Shown one piece after another: positions 1 to 6,042 of a DNA stretch of 6,804 nt (the stretch's first letter is position 1; every line of letters begins with the position of its first letter). This stretch comes from CAYQTK01 sp964420375 (lineage in GTDB: Bacteria > RBG-13-61-14 > DATKZS01), in contig CAYQTK010000227.1 in the NCBI GenBank assembly GCA_964420375.1, positions 1 through 6,804 on the forward strand. Direction: 5' to 3'. The position numbers and the translations under genes are program-made. Below the pieces are notes generated by a model that did not search any database, was not told the origin of the DNA, and saw only the letters and a list, made by a program, of their open reading frames with translations.

Positions 1-39
1 TTTTATGTTATGGGCTAAAAAAGTGCGCTTGTTATGGGA

Positions 40-148
40 CTAGTGCTCTGTCAAATGCTTCTCGAAAAATAGAAGAGAATCGTGCGAGCCGCTGATACCG
101 CGATTTTCGTCGGCCCTGTTCCCTTTTTTTCGACTGACAAAGCACTAG
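40..148. mobile_element. Short element with terminal inverted repeats (MITE-like)
   Basis: The left end CTAGTGCTCTGTCA (40-53) and the right end TGACAAAGCACTAG (135-148) are inverted copies matching at 13 of 14 positions. They bound 109 bases with no coding potential, the layout of a miniature inverted-repeat element. Both ends carry CTAG, which may be partly or wholly a target duplication. The interior holds a small hairpin (CTTCT/AGAAG near 58-75), a degenerate REP-type unit (82-103) and a run of seven T's (124-130). No transposase gene is visible, so mobility is inferred from structure only. A related but unpaired end occurs at 6043-6056. Confidence 0.5.
82..103 (+). repeat. Degenerate REP-type unit
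   Basis: This 22-base stretch begins GTGCGAGC and ends CGCGA, exactly as the left half of the complete repeat at 242-263, with the same length. The middle (CGCTGATAC) has diverged and the hairpin stem has mismatches. It lies inside the inverted-repeat element at 40-148. It is probably a decayed member of the family, but could be chance similarity of the outer motifs. Confidence 0.4.
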
Positions 149-230
149 AGTCGCCTGCACTTCGGATATTATTTTGAGTTTGAGAGGCTCTTGATATACA
201 CAACGTCACAAATAATTGCGCATATTTCAA

Positions 231-242
231 CATATGCATATG
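231..242. repeat. 12-base perfect palindrome CATATGCATATG
   Basis: The sequence reads the same on both strands and overlaps the first two bases of the complete REP pair at 241-280. Just upstream, GCATAT at 219-224 also pairs with ATATGC. It may be a protein-binding site, or simply AT-rich sequence at the edge of the repeat. No function can be assigned. Confidence 0.3.
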
Positions 243-280
243 TGCGAGCGATTTTAATCGCGACTGAAGTCGCTCGCACA
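241..280. repeat. REPIN: two REP-type hairpin units in inverted orientation (copy 1)
   Basis: The 40-base unit has perfect 11-base ends, TGTGCGAGCGA and TCGCTCGCACA. Each half is a REP-type unit: a GTGC head followed by a short hairpin. In the left half GCGATT pairs with AATCGC around a TT loop. In the right half, on the minus strand, GCGACT pairs with AGTCGC around TC. The outer ends can also pair with each other, so one long hairpin or two short ones are alternatives. The unit lies 56 bases beyond the stop of the 337-1842 gene and could stabilise the 3' end of its transcript. In other bacteria such units are moved by Y1-type RAYT transposases; none is encoded here. Confidence 0.8.
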
Positions 281-336
281 GGAATTAAACATGCGCACTT
301 ATTTAAAAGCAAGATTCTAACACAGCAGGTGCGGGA

Positions 337-1842
337 CTACCAGTTTTTTCCCGTGTCTTCAATAAAATGCTTAAGCGTTCTTTCCACCTTCTTCCTGTCC
401 AGGGGGTTGTCCTGCAGGCATGCCCGGTTGTCGATCTGTCCCAGCGTGGTTTCCACGAAAATCTTGAAGAACTTGGTGTCCATTTTGAACTTGTCGAGGA
501 CATCGGGGTTCTCCAGGTCTTTTTCGGATGTCTGTTCAATGAAGCGGAAGTACTTGTCGAACTCGATGTAATCGTGGTATCTCATCAGCGGCACGGTGTC
601 CCTTCTGAGCTTGGCTATCCAGCCTTTCTGGAGCCGAAGATACTTTACGTAGGTGTCCAGGCTGGTGCCTGCGCTGGTTGTTTCCAGTATCTCTTCGAAC
701 TTATCCATCAAAGCCTGGAACACGGCAAGGTCCTGTCGAAGCTGGAGGCTGTCGATGCGATGGGTAATGAAACCTGGGAACACGCTTTCTTCCTGCAGGG
801 AAGGCTCGAAGACCTTTAGAATCTGGATGATGCTTTGCTGGAAGAAGTTTGCCAGGATGCCGTGGCTGTTTTCCACCGAAGTCTTGACGAAGTCCGGGTC
901 CTGGCTTTTACTCAGGTGTGCCAGCTCGTTGTCGTGAATTTTGTTGATTTCCATCTTTATCTGGAATGCCAGGGAGTCGCAGATGTCGAGTACTTCTTGC
1001 GTTTGCGGGTGTTTTAAATCTGCAAGGCTTTTGGGCAGATTGGTTTCCATGTACTCCTTGAGGTACTTGGCTTCGGAGTAGATCAGGGAGAAGAACAGCA
1101 GCGAGCTCTTCTGCGCTTCTATTGACGTCTTTCGCCTGTCGATATAATCGAGGTACTTCAGGAGTCGGTGGAATGCGAGAACCACCAGGGAGACCAGTTT
1201 TTGCAGCTTCTGGTCATTGATGGCACGGATGATTTTTCCTATCTTGCGGTTGGTGACCTTGTCGTACTGGGGCTGGAACTTGAGCGCGCTGGTGGGGTTG
1301 AAGTATCGGTTGGACAGTATTTCTCTGCTAATCATGCTTCCCAGGTTGAAGAAAATGGAGTAGGACACCTGGTTTATCATGGTCAGTCCCTTTACCAGCT
1401 CGCGGAGATTGGTAAAGGTGGAGTAGAGGATGAACAGGCTTTCCTGCGGCGTGCGCTGCTGGAGCACGTCTTCCGCCCAGCGCGTTCTTTCGTAGTCGCC
1501 GAGAAGGCGGTGGCCTACATAGTGCCGGAACTGGTAATCCTCGCGGCGGGAAGCTTCCAGTAGTTTTCCGGAGAGCTCGGTAACCCGGTCGATGAAATCG
1601 AGCACTATGTTGACCTCTTCGGAGAAGTCCAGGGTGACCACCTGCTCCATGTTGGCAAGAGGGAGGTTGGCGAGGTTAAAGAAGCGGTCCAGGCCCTTGA
1701 GCAGCACTTCCAACTCGAAAAGGATATTCCCCTTATTCTTCAGATCGAGGCTGGAAAGCCACTTGTCTTTATCCGACTGAAGAACAGCGACAACCCCCGC
1801 TCTGTCCGCTTCTCCTCCCGGATTATATTCGCCTTCGTTCAT
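337..1842 (-). CDS. Uncharacterised, predicted all-helical protein (501 aa)
   Basis: I do not recognise the family. The ORF has a clean stop (TAG at 337-339) and bacterial-looking codon use. The ATG at 1842 is chosen because GGAGG (1856-1860) precedes it by 13 bases. The frame stays open to a TTG at 1953, giving a 538-aa alternative with a glycine- and arginine-rich N-terminus that looks non-native. The 501-aa product looks almost wholly alpha-helical, with repeated Leu/Phe/Tyr heptad-like spacing, no signal peptide, no membrane segment, only two cysteines (288, 475) and no recognisable catalytic motif. It is probably cytoplasmic. Many aromatic residues (for example 104-108, 228-233 and 422-434) and charged linkers suggest a scaffold or helical-repeat protein rather than an enzyme. 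The gene follows the radical SAM gene on the same strand after a 177-base gap, so co-transcription is possible but not shown. Coding is well supported; function is unknown. Confidence 0.85.
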   Translation of the reverse strand: MNEGEYNPGGEADRAGVVAVLQSDKDKWLSSLDLKNKGNILFELEVLLKGLDRFFNLANLPLANMEQVVTLDFSEEVNIVLDFIDRVTELSGKLLEASRREDYQFRHYVGHRLLGDYERTRWAEDVLQQRTPQESLFILYSTFTNLRELVKGLTMINQVSYSIFFNLGSMISREILSNRYFNPTSALKFQPQYDKVTNRKIGKIIRAINDQKLQKLVSLVVLAFHRLLKYLDYIDRRKTSIEAQKSSLLFFSLIYSEAKYLKEYMETNLPKSLADLKHPQTQEVLDICDSLAFQIKMEINKIHDNELAHLSKSQDPDFVKTSVENSHGILANFFQQSIIQILKVFEPSLQEESVFPGFITHRIDSLQLRQDLAVFQALMDKFEEILETTSAGTSLDTYVKYLRLQKGWIAKLRRDTVPLMRYHDYIEFDKYFRFIEQTSEKDLENPDVLDKFKMDTKFFKIFVETTLGQIDNRACLQDNPLDRKKVERTLKHFIEDTGKNW

Positions 1843-1855
1843 GCCGCTTAAGGTT

Positions 1856-1860
1856 CCTCC
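1856..1860 (-). promoter_or_regulatory. Ribosome binding site GGAGG deciding the start at 1842
   Basis: On the minus strand GGAGG lies 13 bases before ATG at 1842-1840. The longer TTG start at 1953 has no comparable motif nearby. The spacing is longer than the usual 5-9 bases. Confidence 0.55.
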
Positions 1861-1879
1861 GCCAGGAATAAGGAATAAA

Positions 1880-1898
1880 GACGGGATACGTCTCCGTC
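1880..1898 (-). other. Small hairpin in the leader of the 501-aa protein gene
   Basis: GACGG (1894-1898 read on the minus strand) pairs with CCGTC (1880-1884), followed by TTTATTCC. An alternative pairing GGGAT/ATCCC overlaps it (1884-1888 with 1903-1907). The stem is short and the T-run is interrupted, so it is at best a weak pause or attenuation structure. Confidence 0.25.
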
Positions 1899-2019
1899 CC
1901 TTAATCCCAGCCATTCGGTTCACAGAAACGTCACCACGGCCTGCCAGGTTCAAGCATCGGTATGGAGACGCGCTGTATATATGAGCCGGGGACCGGAAAA
2001 AGCCGGCGCGTTATACTCG

Positions 2020-3669
2020 TCAGGCGATCTTTTCTGTTTGTCCCGCCCCCGGTTTGCGGTTTTTACCGTTTCCCCTCGACTTCCATTTTCTCTTTGCCCT
2101 GCGCAAACCGTTTCTCAGTTTTCGCGCAGGTGTTAGCACCCTGTTCGCCGTTTTGACGCCGATTGTCATCAGGCTGCCCAACTTTTGCGGGTTGTTGCTG
2201 ACGTGCTTGGATCGGTAGAGCAGTTGGACCACGGCCCGCGGAACAAGGTGAAACATTGCTTCTTTCTCCGAGATATACACCAGCGCGAAGGAGTCCCACT
2301 CGAACTTCAGGTTCAGAAGCCAGCAAAGCACGCTGTAGAACGCATGGTTATTGTCCAGACTGTTTGCCGAGTCGCTCCAGTAGCTCGCAAAGGTTTTATA
2401 TGCGTGTCCTTCTACATCAGCGGGGCTGATTATGCCGTCCGCCAGTGCCCGGCGGGTGAGCTTCGAGCCGGGAAAATAGGACAGCGACAACATCTCCAGG
2501 TTGTTGGGCCGGGGAAGCTCGAGCGCTATCTTCAGAGTTTGTTGAAGGTCGTCCACGGTTTCGTAGGGGTTGTCGAATATAAAGTCATAAAAGGGTATCA
2601 CCTTGTGATTGTGGAATGAGCGGGCCAGCTCGAGGATTTTTTCATTGGGTGTTTTACGGTGATAGTTTTCGCGGCGGGAGCGGTCGGAGCCGCTCTGGAC
2701 GCCCATGACCACCAGCTTCATGCCGGCATCGGTGAGGTCTGCAACCAGTTTTTCATCACAGGGGTTGGGGTGGAGCTTGGCCAGAAACGGCAGCCCCACT
2801 CTTTCTTTGTGCAAAGCGGTGATCTCGCGGGCCCAGGCCGGGTCCATGCCGAACACTTCGTCCATGTAACCGATGAACTTGATGTCCAGCACCCGTGCCG
2901 CGGCCTCTATCTCGGCGACTATGTTCTCCGGGCTGCGCTTGCGCACGTAGTCGCCCAGCCCCTTGAACAGCTCCCGGAAGGCGCTGATGCAGCAGTAATC
3001 GCAGTTAAAGGGACATCCCCTGCAGCCGATGACAAAGTATGACACCGGCCGGCTCGAACCCAGGTAGATATCGCCTTCATGAAGTTTGCCGAGCTCGATG
3101 GTGTACTTGTTTTCATTGCCGAGGAGGGGAAAAGGCATGGCATCCAGGTCCCGCACCAGGGGACGCAAAGGGTTCTTTTTAAGCTCTCCGTCTTTTTTGA
3201 AGCACAGGTTGGGGATGTCTTCATAAGAGGACCCCGAGGAATAAGCTTCTGCAATATCCACCATTGCTCCTTCGCCCTCTCCGATGCAGACCACGTCGCA
3301 ATGTTCCAGGCAGTCTTCAGGAGCCAGGGTAGGGTGGGTTCCTCCCCAGATCACCAGCGGGTCGCAAGCCTCCCGCGCGGCTTGCGTGATCCGCTCTGCT
3401 ATGGGCATGGCAAAGCTTCGAAAGCTTACGCCCACTATATCGGGTCTGCGTTCGCAAAAGACTTCCTTTAGAAGTTCGTACTCGGTGTCGCCGGGCCACA
3501 CTCCGATAGGAACTCGCTTGGCCCTGAAAAGGACGAGGTCACACTCATATCCCGCGTTTATAAGCACGGACTGGAGATAGCGGACCCCGATGGATACGAC
3601 GTCAAACACGGTAACCAGGACGATGCGTGGCTTTGCGGGATTTCTTTTTTCCTTATTAATAGCTTCCAT
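2020..3669 (-). CDS. B12-binding-type radical SAM protein (549 aa)
   Basis: The N-terminal part (about residues 14-145) is a cobalamin-binding-type Rossmann domain, with GGTHPTLAPED at 109-119 and GEGE at 130-133. The radical SAM core follows (about 205-420). It contains the cluster motif C219-PFN-C223-DY-C226, whose three cysteines should hold the SAM-binding [4Fe-4S] cluster. Further cysteines 216 and 227 flank it. This is the class that includes BchE, HpnJ-like and many methyltransferase or ring-forming enzymes. The axial-histidine motif DxHxxG is not present; at the equivalent place D23-VVSI-G28 has Val where His would be. That implies His-off cobalamin binding, or loss of cobalamin use. 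Residues 505-549 form a Lys/Arg-rich tail. The ATG is preceded by GGAG (3683-3686) at 13 bases. No substrate-specific neighbour is present, so the substrate is unknown; peptide, lipid or cofactor modification are all possible. Confidence 0.93.
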   Translation of the reverse strand: MEAINKEKRNPAKPRIVLVTVFDVVSIGVRYLQSVLINAGYECDLVLFRAKRVPIGVWPGDTEYELLKEVFCERRPDIVGVSFRSFAMPIAERITQAAREACDPLVIWGGTHPTLAPEDCLEHCDVVCIGEGEGAMVDIAEAYSSGSSYEDIPNLCFKKDGELKKNPLRPLVRDLDAMPFPLLGNENKYTIELGKLHEGDIYLGSSRPVSYFVIGCRGCPFNCDYCCISAFRELFKGLGDYVRKRSPENIVAEIEAAARVLDIKFIGYMDEVFGMDPAWAREITALHKERVGLPFLAKLHPNPCDEKLVADLTDAGMKLVVMGVQSGSDRSRRENYHRKTPNEKILELARSFHNHKVIPFYDFIFDNPYETVDDLQQTLKIALELPRPNNLEMLSLSYFPGSKLTRRALADGIISPADVEGHAYKTFASYWSDSANSLDNNHAFYSVLCWLLNLKFEWDSFALVYISEKEAMFHLVPRAVVQLLYRSKHVSNNPQKLGSLMTIGVKTANRVLTPARKLRNGLRRAKRKWKSRGNGKNRKPGAGQTEKIA

Positions 3670-3764
3670 GTTCGGGAAGAGACTCCGCCATAATAAAATA
3701 CCTGATATGCCGGCTTAAAAGAGAAGAATTCCGGTTGTAAAGCTCTGCAAAACCAATGTAATAA

Positions 3765-3786
3765 GTGCGTGCGGTTTTAGCCGCGA
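3765..3786 (+). repeat. Single REP-type unit (solo copy)
   Basis: This 22-base unit matches the left half of the complete repeat at 242-263 at 18 of 22 positions: GTGCG head, GCGG-TTTTAG-CCGC hairpin and CGCGA tail. Relative to that copy, an A-T pair in the stem has become G-C on both sides, a compensatory change supporting selection on the hairpin. The nine bases AATGTAATA (3755-3763) just upstream recur upstream of the unit at the right window edge (6782-6790). No inverted partner follows. Confidence 0.65.
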
Positions 3787-3838
3787 TATAAAGCGTCTTC
3801 TTTAAGCTTACGTTCTTTGCGTTCCTTTTACATGAATC

Positions 3839-3905
3839 AAAAAAATGCCGGATTTGGTTATCAACTATTTTTTAAAGGTTTGATCCTCATAATAACCAAA
3901 GCCGG
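3839..3905 (-). terminator. Probable Rho-independent terminator of the etfBA transcript
   Basis: Read on the minus strand, CCGGCTTTGGTTAT (3905-3892) and ATAACCAAATCCGG (3861-3848) form a stem of 14 positions with one mismatch. After two bases (CA) come seven T's (3845-3839). It starts 72 bases beyond the etfA stop. The loop of 30 bases is longer than usual but can fold further (TCAA/TTGA). It would separate the etf transcript from the radical SAM gene. Confidence 0.6.
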
Positions 3906-3977
3906 GACCGTTGGCAAACAGGTATTATTAAGGTGAATACCCTGGTTTCAAAAAGAAAGGCGGACAGATATGATTGA

Positions 3978-4973
3978 TTACTCCAGGCGTTCTTTGAGCT
4001 CGGAGAGCAGGGACGGCATGAGTTTGCGGAAGTCTTCCACTACGCCGTAGTGGGCGAAGTTATATATAGCTGCTTCACTGTCTTTATTAATTGCTATGAT
4101 GGTGTTGGCGTCTCTGCATCCGGCCATGTGCTGCGATGCTCCGGAGACGGCCACAGTTATGTAGAGCCTGGGGCTTACGATCTTACCGGTGAGCCCCACC
4201 TGCCTGGAGGGCGGCACCCATTCATTGTCGCAGGGGGGCCTGCTTGCTCCGACAGCGCCGTTTAAGAGGTTGGCCATCTTTTCCAGCATGGCGAATCCTT
4301 CCTTGCCGCCAATGCCCCTGCCGCCGGTTATGACGACCTCGGCGTCTTCCAGGGGCACGCCTTCAAGCCTCTCTTCACCGGTCTCCACCACCCGCGTCCT
4401 TATCATCGACTCTTCTATCTCCATCTCTTGCCCGATGACTTCGCCCTGCCGGGAGTAATCGGGGGCGAGCGCGGTCATAGCCTTGGCCCGGACCGTGGCC
4501 ATCGCAGGCTTTTGCCTGCAAGCCAGCACTGCCCGGGCTTTGCCGCCGAACACCGGCCGGGTGAGACGGACCTCCCCGGTTTCATGCTCCGGGGAGATGG
4601 AAACGCAGTCCATTGCTATGCCGGTGTTAAGCCGCACAGCGAGCCGCGGTCCCAGGTCCCTGCCGGTAGCGGTCTGGCCCATGAGAACCACGCCGGGTTC
4701 AAGCTCCTTGCAAAGCTTCTCCAGTGCCATAAGCCAGGCATCGGCATGGTACTCCCCCAGTAGCGGATGCCGGAGAACAAAGACGCGGTCCGCGCCAAAG
4801 ACTATGCCTTCGCCGGCCTCCTCTTTTGCGCCATCCGATAAGAGCACCAGGTCCACCGACGCTCCCCGAGCGTCGGCAAGGCTGCGCGCCCCTCCAATAA
4901 GCTCGGCTGTGTGCCGCGTCAGCGCACTATCGTATGTCTCGCCTACCACTGCAATGGATTTCATAAGAGACAT
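3978..4973 (-). CDS. etfA: Electron transfer flavoprotein, alpha subunit (331 aa)
   Basis: EtfA pairs with EtfB to form a soluble heterodimer that carries electrons from acyl-CoA or related dehydrogenases to a membrane or soluble acceptor; EtfA holds the FAD. Length is typical. The N-terminal domain (about 4-200) has the usual alternating strands and helices. The FAD domain follows, with GGRG at 217-220, GASR at 242-245 (Arg conserved near the flavin), QVGLTGK at 258-264 and the ETF-alpha signature at 270-296, beginning LYITVAVSG and ending AIN. In that signature the position before Gln-His is Ser280, where Ile or Val is usual. The start at 4973 has AAGGA (4981-4985) seven bases upstream, overlapping the etfB stop codon, which suggests translational coupling. 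Another ATG lies three codons in. No added ferredoxin domain is present. The sequence does not settle whether the complex is bifurcating. Confidence 0.96.
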   Translation of the reverse strand: MSLMKSIAVVGETYDSALTRHTAELIGGARSLADARGASVDLVLLSDGAKEEAGEGIVFGADRVFVLRHPLLGEYHADAWLMALEKLCKELEPGVVLMGQTATGRDLGPRLAVRLNTGIAMDCVSISPEHETGEVRLTRPVFGGKARAVLACRQKPAMATVRAKAMTALAPDYSRQGEVIGQEMEIEESMIRTRVVETGEERLEGVPLEDAEVVITGGRGIGGKEGFAMLEKMANLLNGAVGASRPPCDNEWVPPSRQVGLTGKIVSPRLYITVAVSGASQHMAGCRDANTIIAINKDSEAAIYNFAHYGVVEDFRKLMPSLLSELKERLE

Positions 4974-4983
4974 GGCCTCGTCC

Positions 4984-5772
4984 TTATCCGTGCAGGTTTC
5001 CGCATATTATGTCCGCCAGCTTCTGTGCCTTGTCTTCCGGGGTTTCCCCTTCAATGAACTCGCATATTGTGTCCCGTTGGGGAATATAGAGATCAACAAG
5101 TTCGCAGCGCGGAGGAAGCGGGTCTTCCATGCCGATGTCGGCCTGGTTCCACTCGGTCAGCGGTTTCTGCCTGGCCTTGTTGATGCCGGGCAGGGTTATC
5201 TGACGCAACTCGCCCAGCTCGTTGCTCACCGTGATAACACAGGGCATGGCGGTCTCGACCCTTTCGTAGCCGTCATCGGTCACGCGTTCCACTAATATTT
5301 TATCTTCATTGGCCTCTATCTTCCGGGCAAGGCTTATGCAAGGCAGGTCCAGGAACTCTGCCAGGACAGGGCCGGTCACGCCCGCGTCCCAGTCCGCTGC
5401 CTGCCTGCCGGTAAGGATGATGTCATAGTCGCCCATCCTGGGAATGGCTGCGGCCAACGTCCGGGCCCATCCGAAACCGTCCATTCCCTCGAAAGCGTCC
5501 CCTTCAACCAGGAAAAGCTCATCCGCACCCGCGGACAAGGACTTTTTGACCACCGGCCGGGAAAGCTTCCTGCCCATGCTCAGGGCTGCCACCTCTGCCC
5601 CGTAGTCGTCCTTCAAGCGCAGCGCAGCCTCGATGGCGTTCTCGTCAAAAGGGCTCAACACCGGGGGCACGCCTTCAGGCGGAAAAACCGACTTGTTCTC
5701 CCGGTCAACGCAAAAACTCGAGGCCGGCATCTCCGGGTCCAGGACCTGCTTGATACATACGATTATCCGCAT
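4984..5772 (-). CDS. etfB: Electron transfer flavoprotein, beta subunit (262 aa)
   Basis: EtfB is the partner of EtfA and binds AMP (or a second FAD in bifurcating forms). The N-terminus MRIIVCIKQVLDPE is typical. Residues 42-50 (FDENAIEAA) and 79-84 (LSAGAD) are family landmarks. The ETF-beta signature is matched in full at 161-181 (V-x-R ... DDG-x-E ... P-x-V-I-T). The nucleotide loop 122-135 reads GRQAADWDAGVTGP: the Asp-x-Asp and final Gly-Pro are kept, but Trp128 stands where Gly or Asp is common. Length is normal. The gene begins the operon and etfA follows after 10 bases. A start-stop pair ATGTAA lies in frame six bases before the chosen ATG. No acyl-CoA dehydrogenase or FeS oxidoreductase partner is inside the window, so the electron donor is inferred only. 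Confidence 0.96.
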   Translation of the reverse strand: MRIIVCIKQVLDPEMPASSFCVDRENKSVFPPEGVPPVLSPFDENAIEAALRLKDDYGAEVAALSMGRKLSRPVVKKSLSAGADELFLVEGDAFEGMDGFGWARTLAAAIPRMGDYDIILTGRQAADWDAGVTGPVLAEFLDLPCISLARKIEANEDKILVERVTDDGYERVETAMPCVITVSNELGELRQITLPGINKARQKPLTEWNQADIGMEDPLPPRCELVDLYIPQRDTICEFIEGETPEDKAQKLADIICGNLHG

Positions 5773-5791
5773 CGCTTACATTCTTTCCTTT
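5770..5791 (-). promoter_or_regulatory. Ribosome binding site and in-frame start-stop before etfB
   Basis: On the minus strand AAAGGA (5791-5786) is followed by ATG TAA GCG ATG. The first ATG (5781-5779) is stopped at once by TAA (5778-5776). The etfB start is the second ATG (5772-5770), 13 bases after the binding site. The first ATG is only four bases from AAAGGA. Initiation there would yield only fMet, so it could dampen or tune etfB translation. This reading is inferred. Confidence 0.4.
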
Positions 5792-5844
5792 ATTGCAATT
5801 CAGCTACTGCTCCGTCAAGCGCTTTTCTTCGCTTACAAGATAGA

Positions 5845-5975
5845 TAGTGCCTGTTGCAAAATGGAGGATTTGCCTGCTTTGCGGCGCTGTTTTTGGAGTG
5901 CAGCAGCTTGCTGTCCGCTTTCTCCGCCGGGAAGCAAGCTTTCGCACTCCTCTGATGGCGTTTCAACAAGCACTA
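5845..5975. mobile_element. MITE-like element with nested inverted repeat
   Basis: The ends are TAGTGCCTGTTGCAAA (5845-5860) and, inverted, TAGTGCTTGTTGAAA (5975-5961), matching with one substitution and one inserted base. TAGAT occurs at both borders (5841-5845 and 5974-5978) and may be a target duplication. Inside is a second inverted pair of 18 bases, GGAGTGCAGCAGCTTGCT (5895-5912) with its counterpart at 5933-5950, matching at 15 of 18. Each arm carries its own short hairpin around AGCTT, so the core looks like a REPIN of a second family unrelated to the GTGCGAGC repeats. No transposase and no ORF belong to it. It sits upstream of etfB and may carry or block regulatory signals. Confidence 0.5.
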
Positions 5976-5984
5976 GATATTTTT

Positions 5985-6024
5985 CGTGCGAGCGGGTTTA
6001 GTCGCGACTGAAGTCGCTCGCACA
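5985..6024. repeat. REPIN (copy 2)
   Basis: It matches copy 1 (241-280) at 36 of 40 positions, with ends CGTGCGAGCG and CGCTCGCACA. The right half is identical to that of copy 1. All four differences are at the first base and in the left hairpin, where stem pairing is weakened to one wobble and one mismatch. It lies downstream of tetR and upstream of etfB, ten bases from the element at 5845-5975. No T-run follows on the minus strand, so it is not an intrinsic terminator for tetR. Confidence 0.8.
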
Positions 6025-6042
6025 CTATGCGTCAGTGTGAGC

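Larger units (their letters stand above)
3670..3977. other. 308-base gap between etfA and the radical SAM gene
   Basis: The gap is AT-rich and has no credible ORF. It contains the probable etf terminator (3839-3905), one REP-type unit (3765-3786) and the leader of the radical SAM gene. On the minus strand AT-rich candidates for a promoter (TTTACA near 3740, TATTAT near 3695) exist, but none has both a good -35 and a good -10 at 16-18 bases. I see nothing else. Confidence 0.6.

Noticed and set aside
6..38. Direct repeat TGTTATGGG (6-14 and 30-38)
   Set aside because: Two nine-base copies at the window edge without other structure; may be chance or belong to something outside the window.
191..571. 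Plus-strand ORF of 126 codons
   Set aside because: It runs through the REPIN at 241-280 and into the antisense of a long gene; no family features.
367..819. Plus-strand ORF of 150 codons
   Set aside because: Antisense shadow inside the 501-aa gene; no ribosome binding site or recognisable motif.
1843..1953. N-terminal extension of the helical protein to a TTG start
   Set aside because: No ribosome binding site near the TTG, and the ATG at 1842 has GGAGG upstream; the extension is Gly/Arg-rich and unlike the rest.
1984..2012. GCCGG/CCGGC hairpin as terminator of the radical SAM gene
   Set aside because: Stem of five pairs with no T-run after it on the minus strand; other pairings compete.
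4483..5295. Plus-strand ORF of 270 codons
   Set aside because: It is antisense to etfA and etfB, which both match family signatures. Its composition (Ser/Arg/Ala-rich) is that of a shadow frame.
5789..5818. TTGACG as the -35 of an etfB promoter
   Set aside because: The only -10 candidates (CAATAA at 17, AATAAA at 18) are weak or overlap the ribosome binding site, which would leave no room for a leader.
5633..6001. Plus-strand ORF of 122 codons
   Set aside because: It starts antisense to etfB and crosses the MITE-like element and REPIN; composition is not protein-like.
5985..6024. REPIN as a CRISPR repeat or terminator
   Set aside because: No regular spacing with unique spacers, and no T-run after the hairpin on the coding strand.
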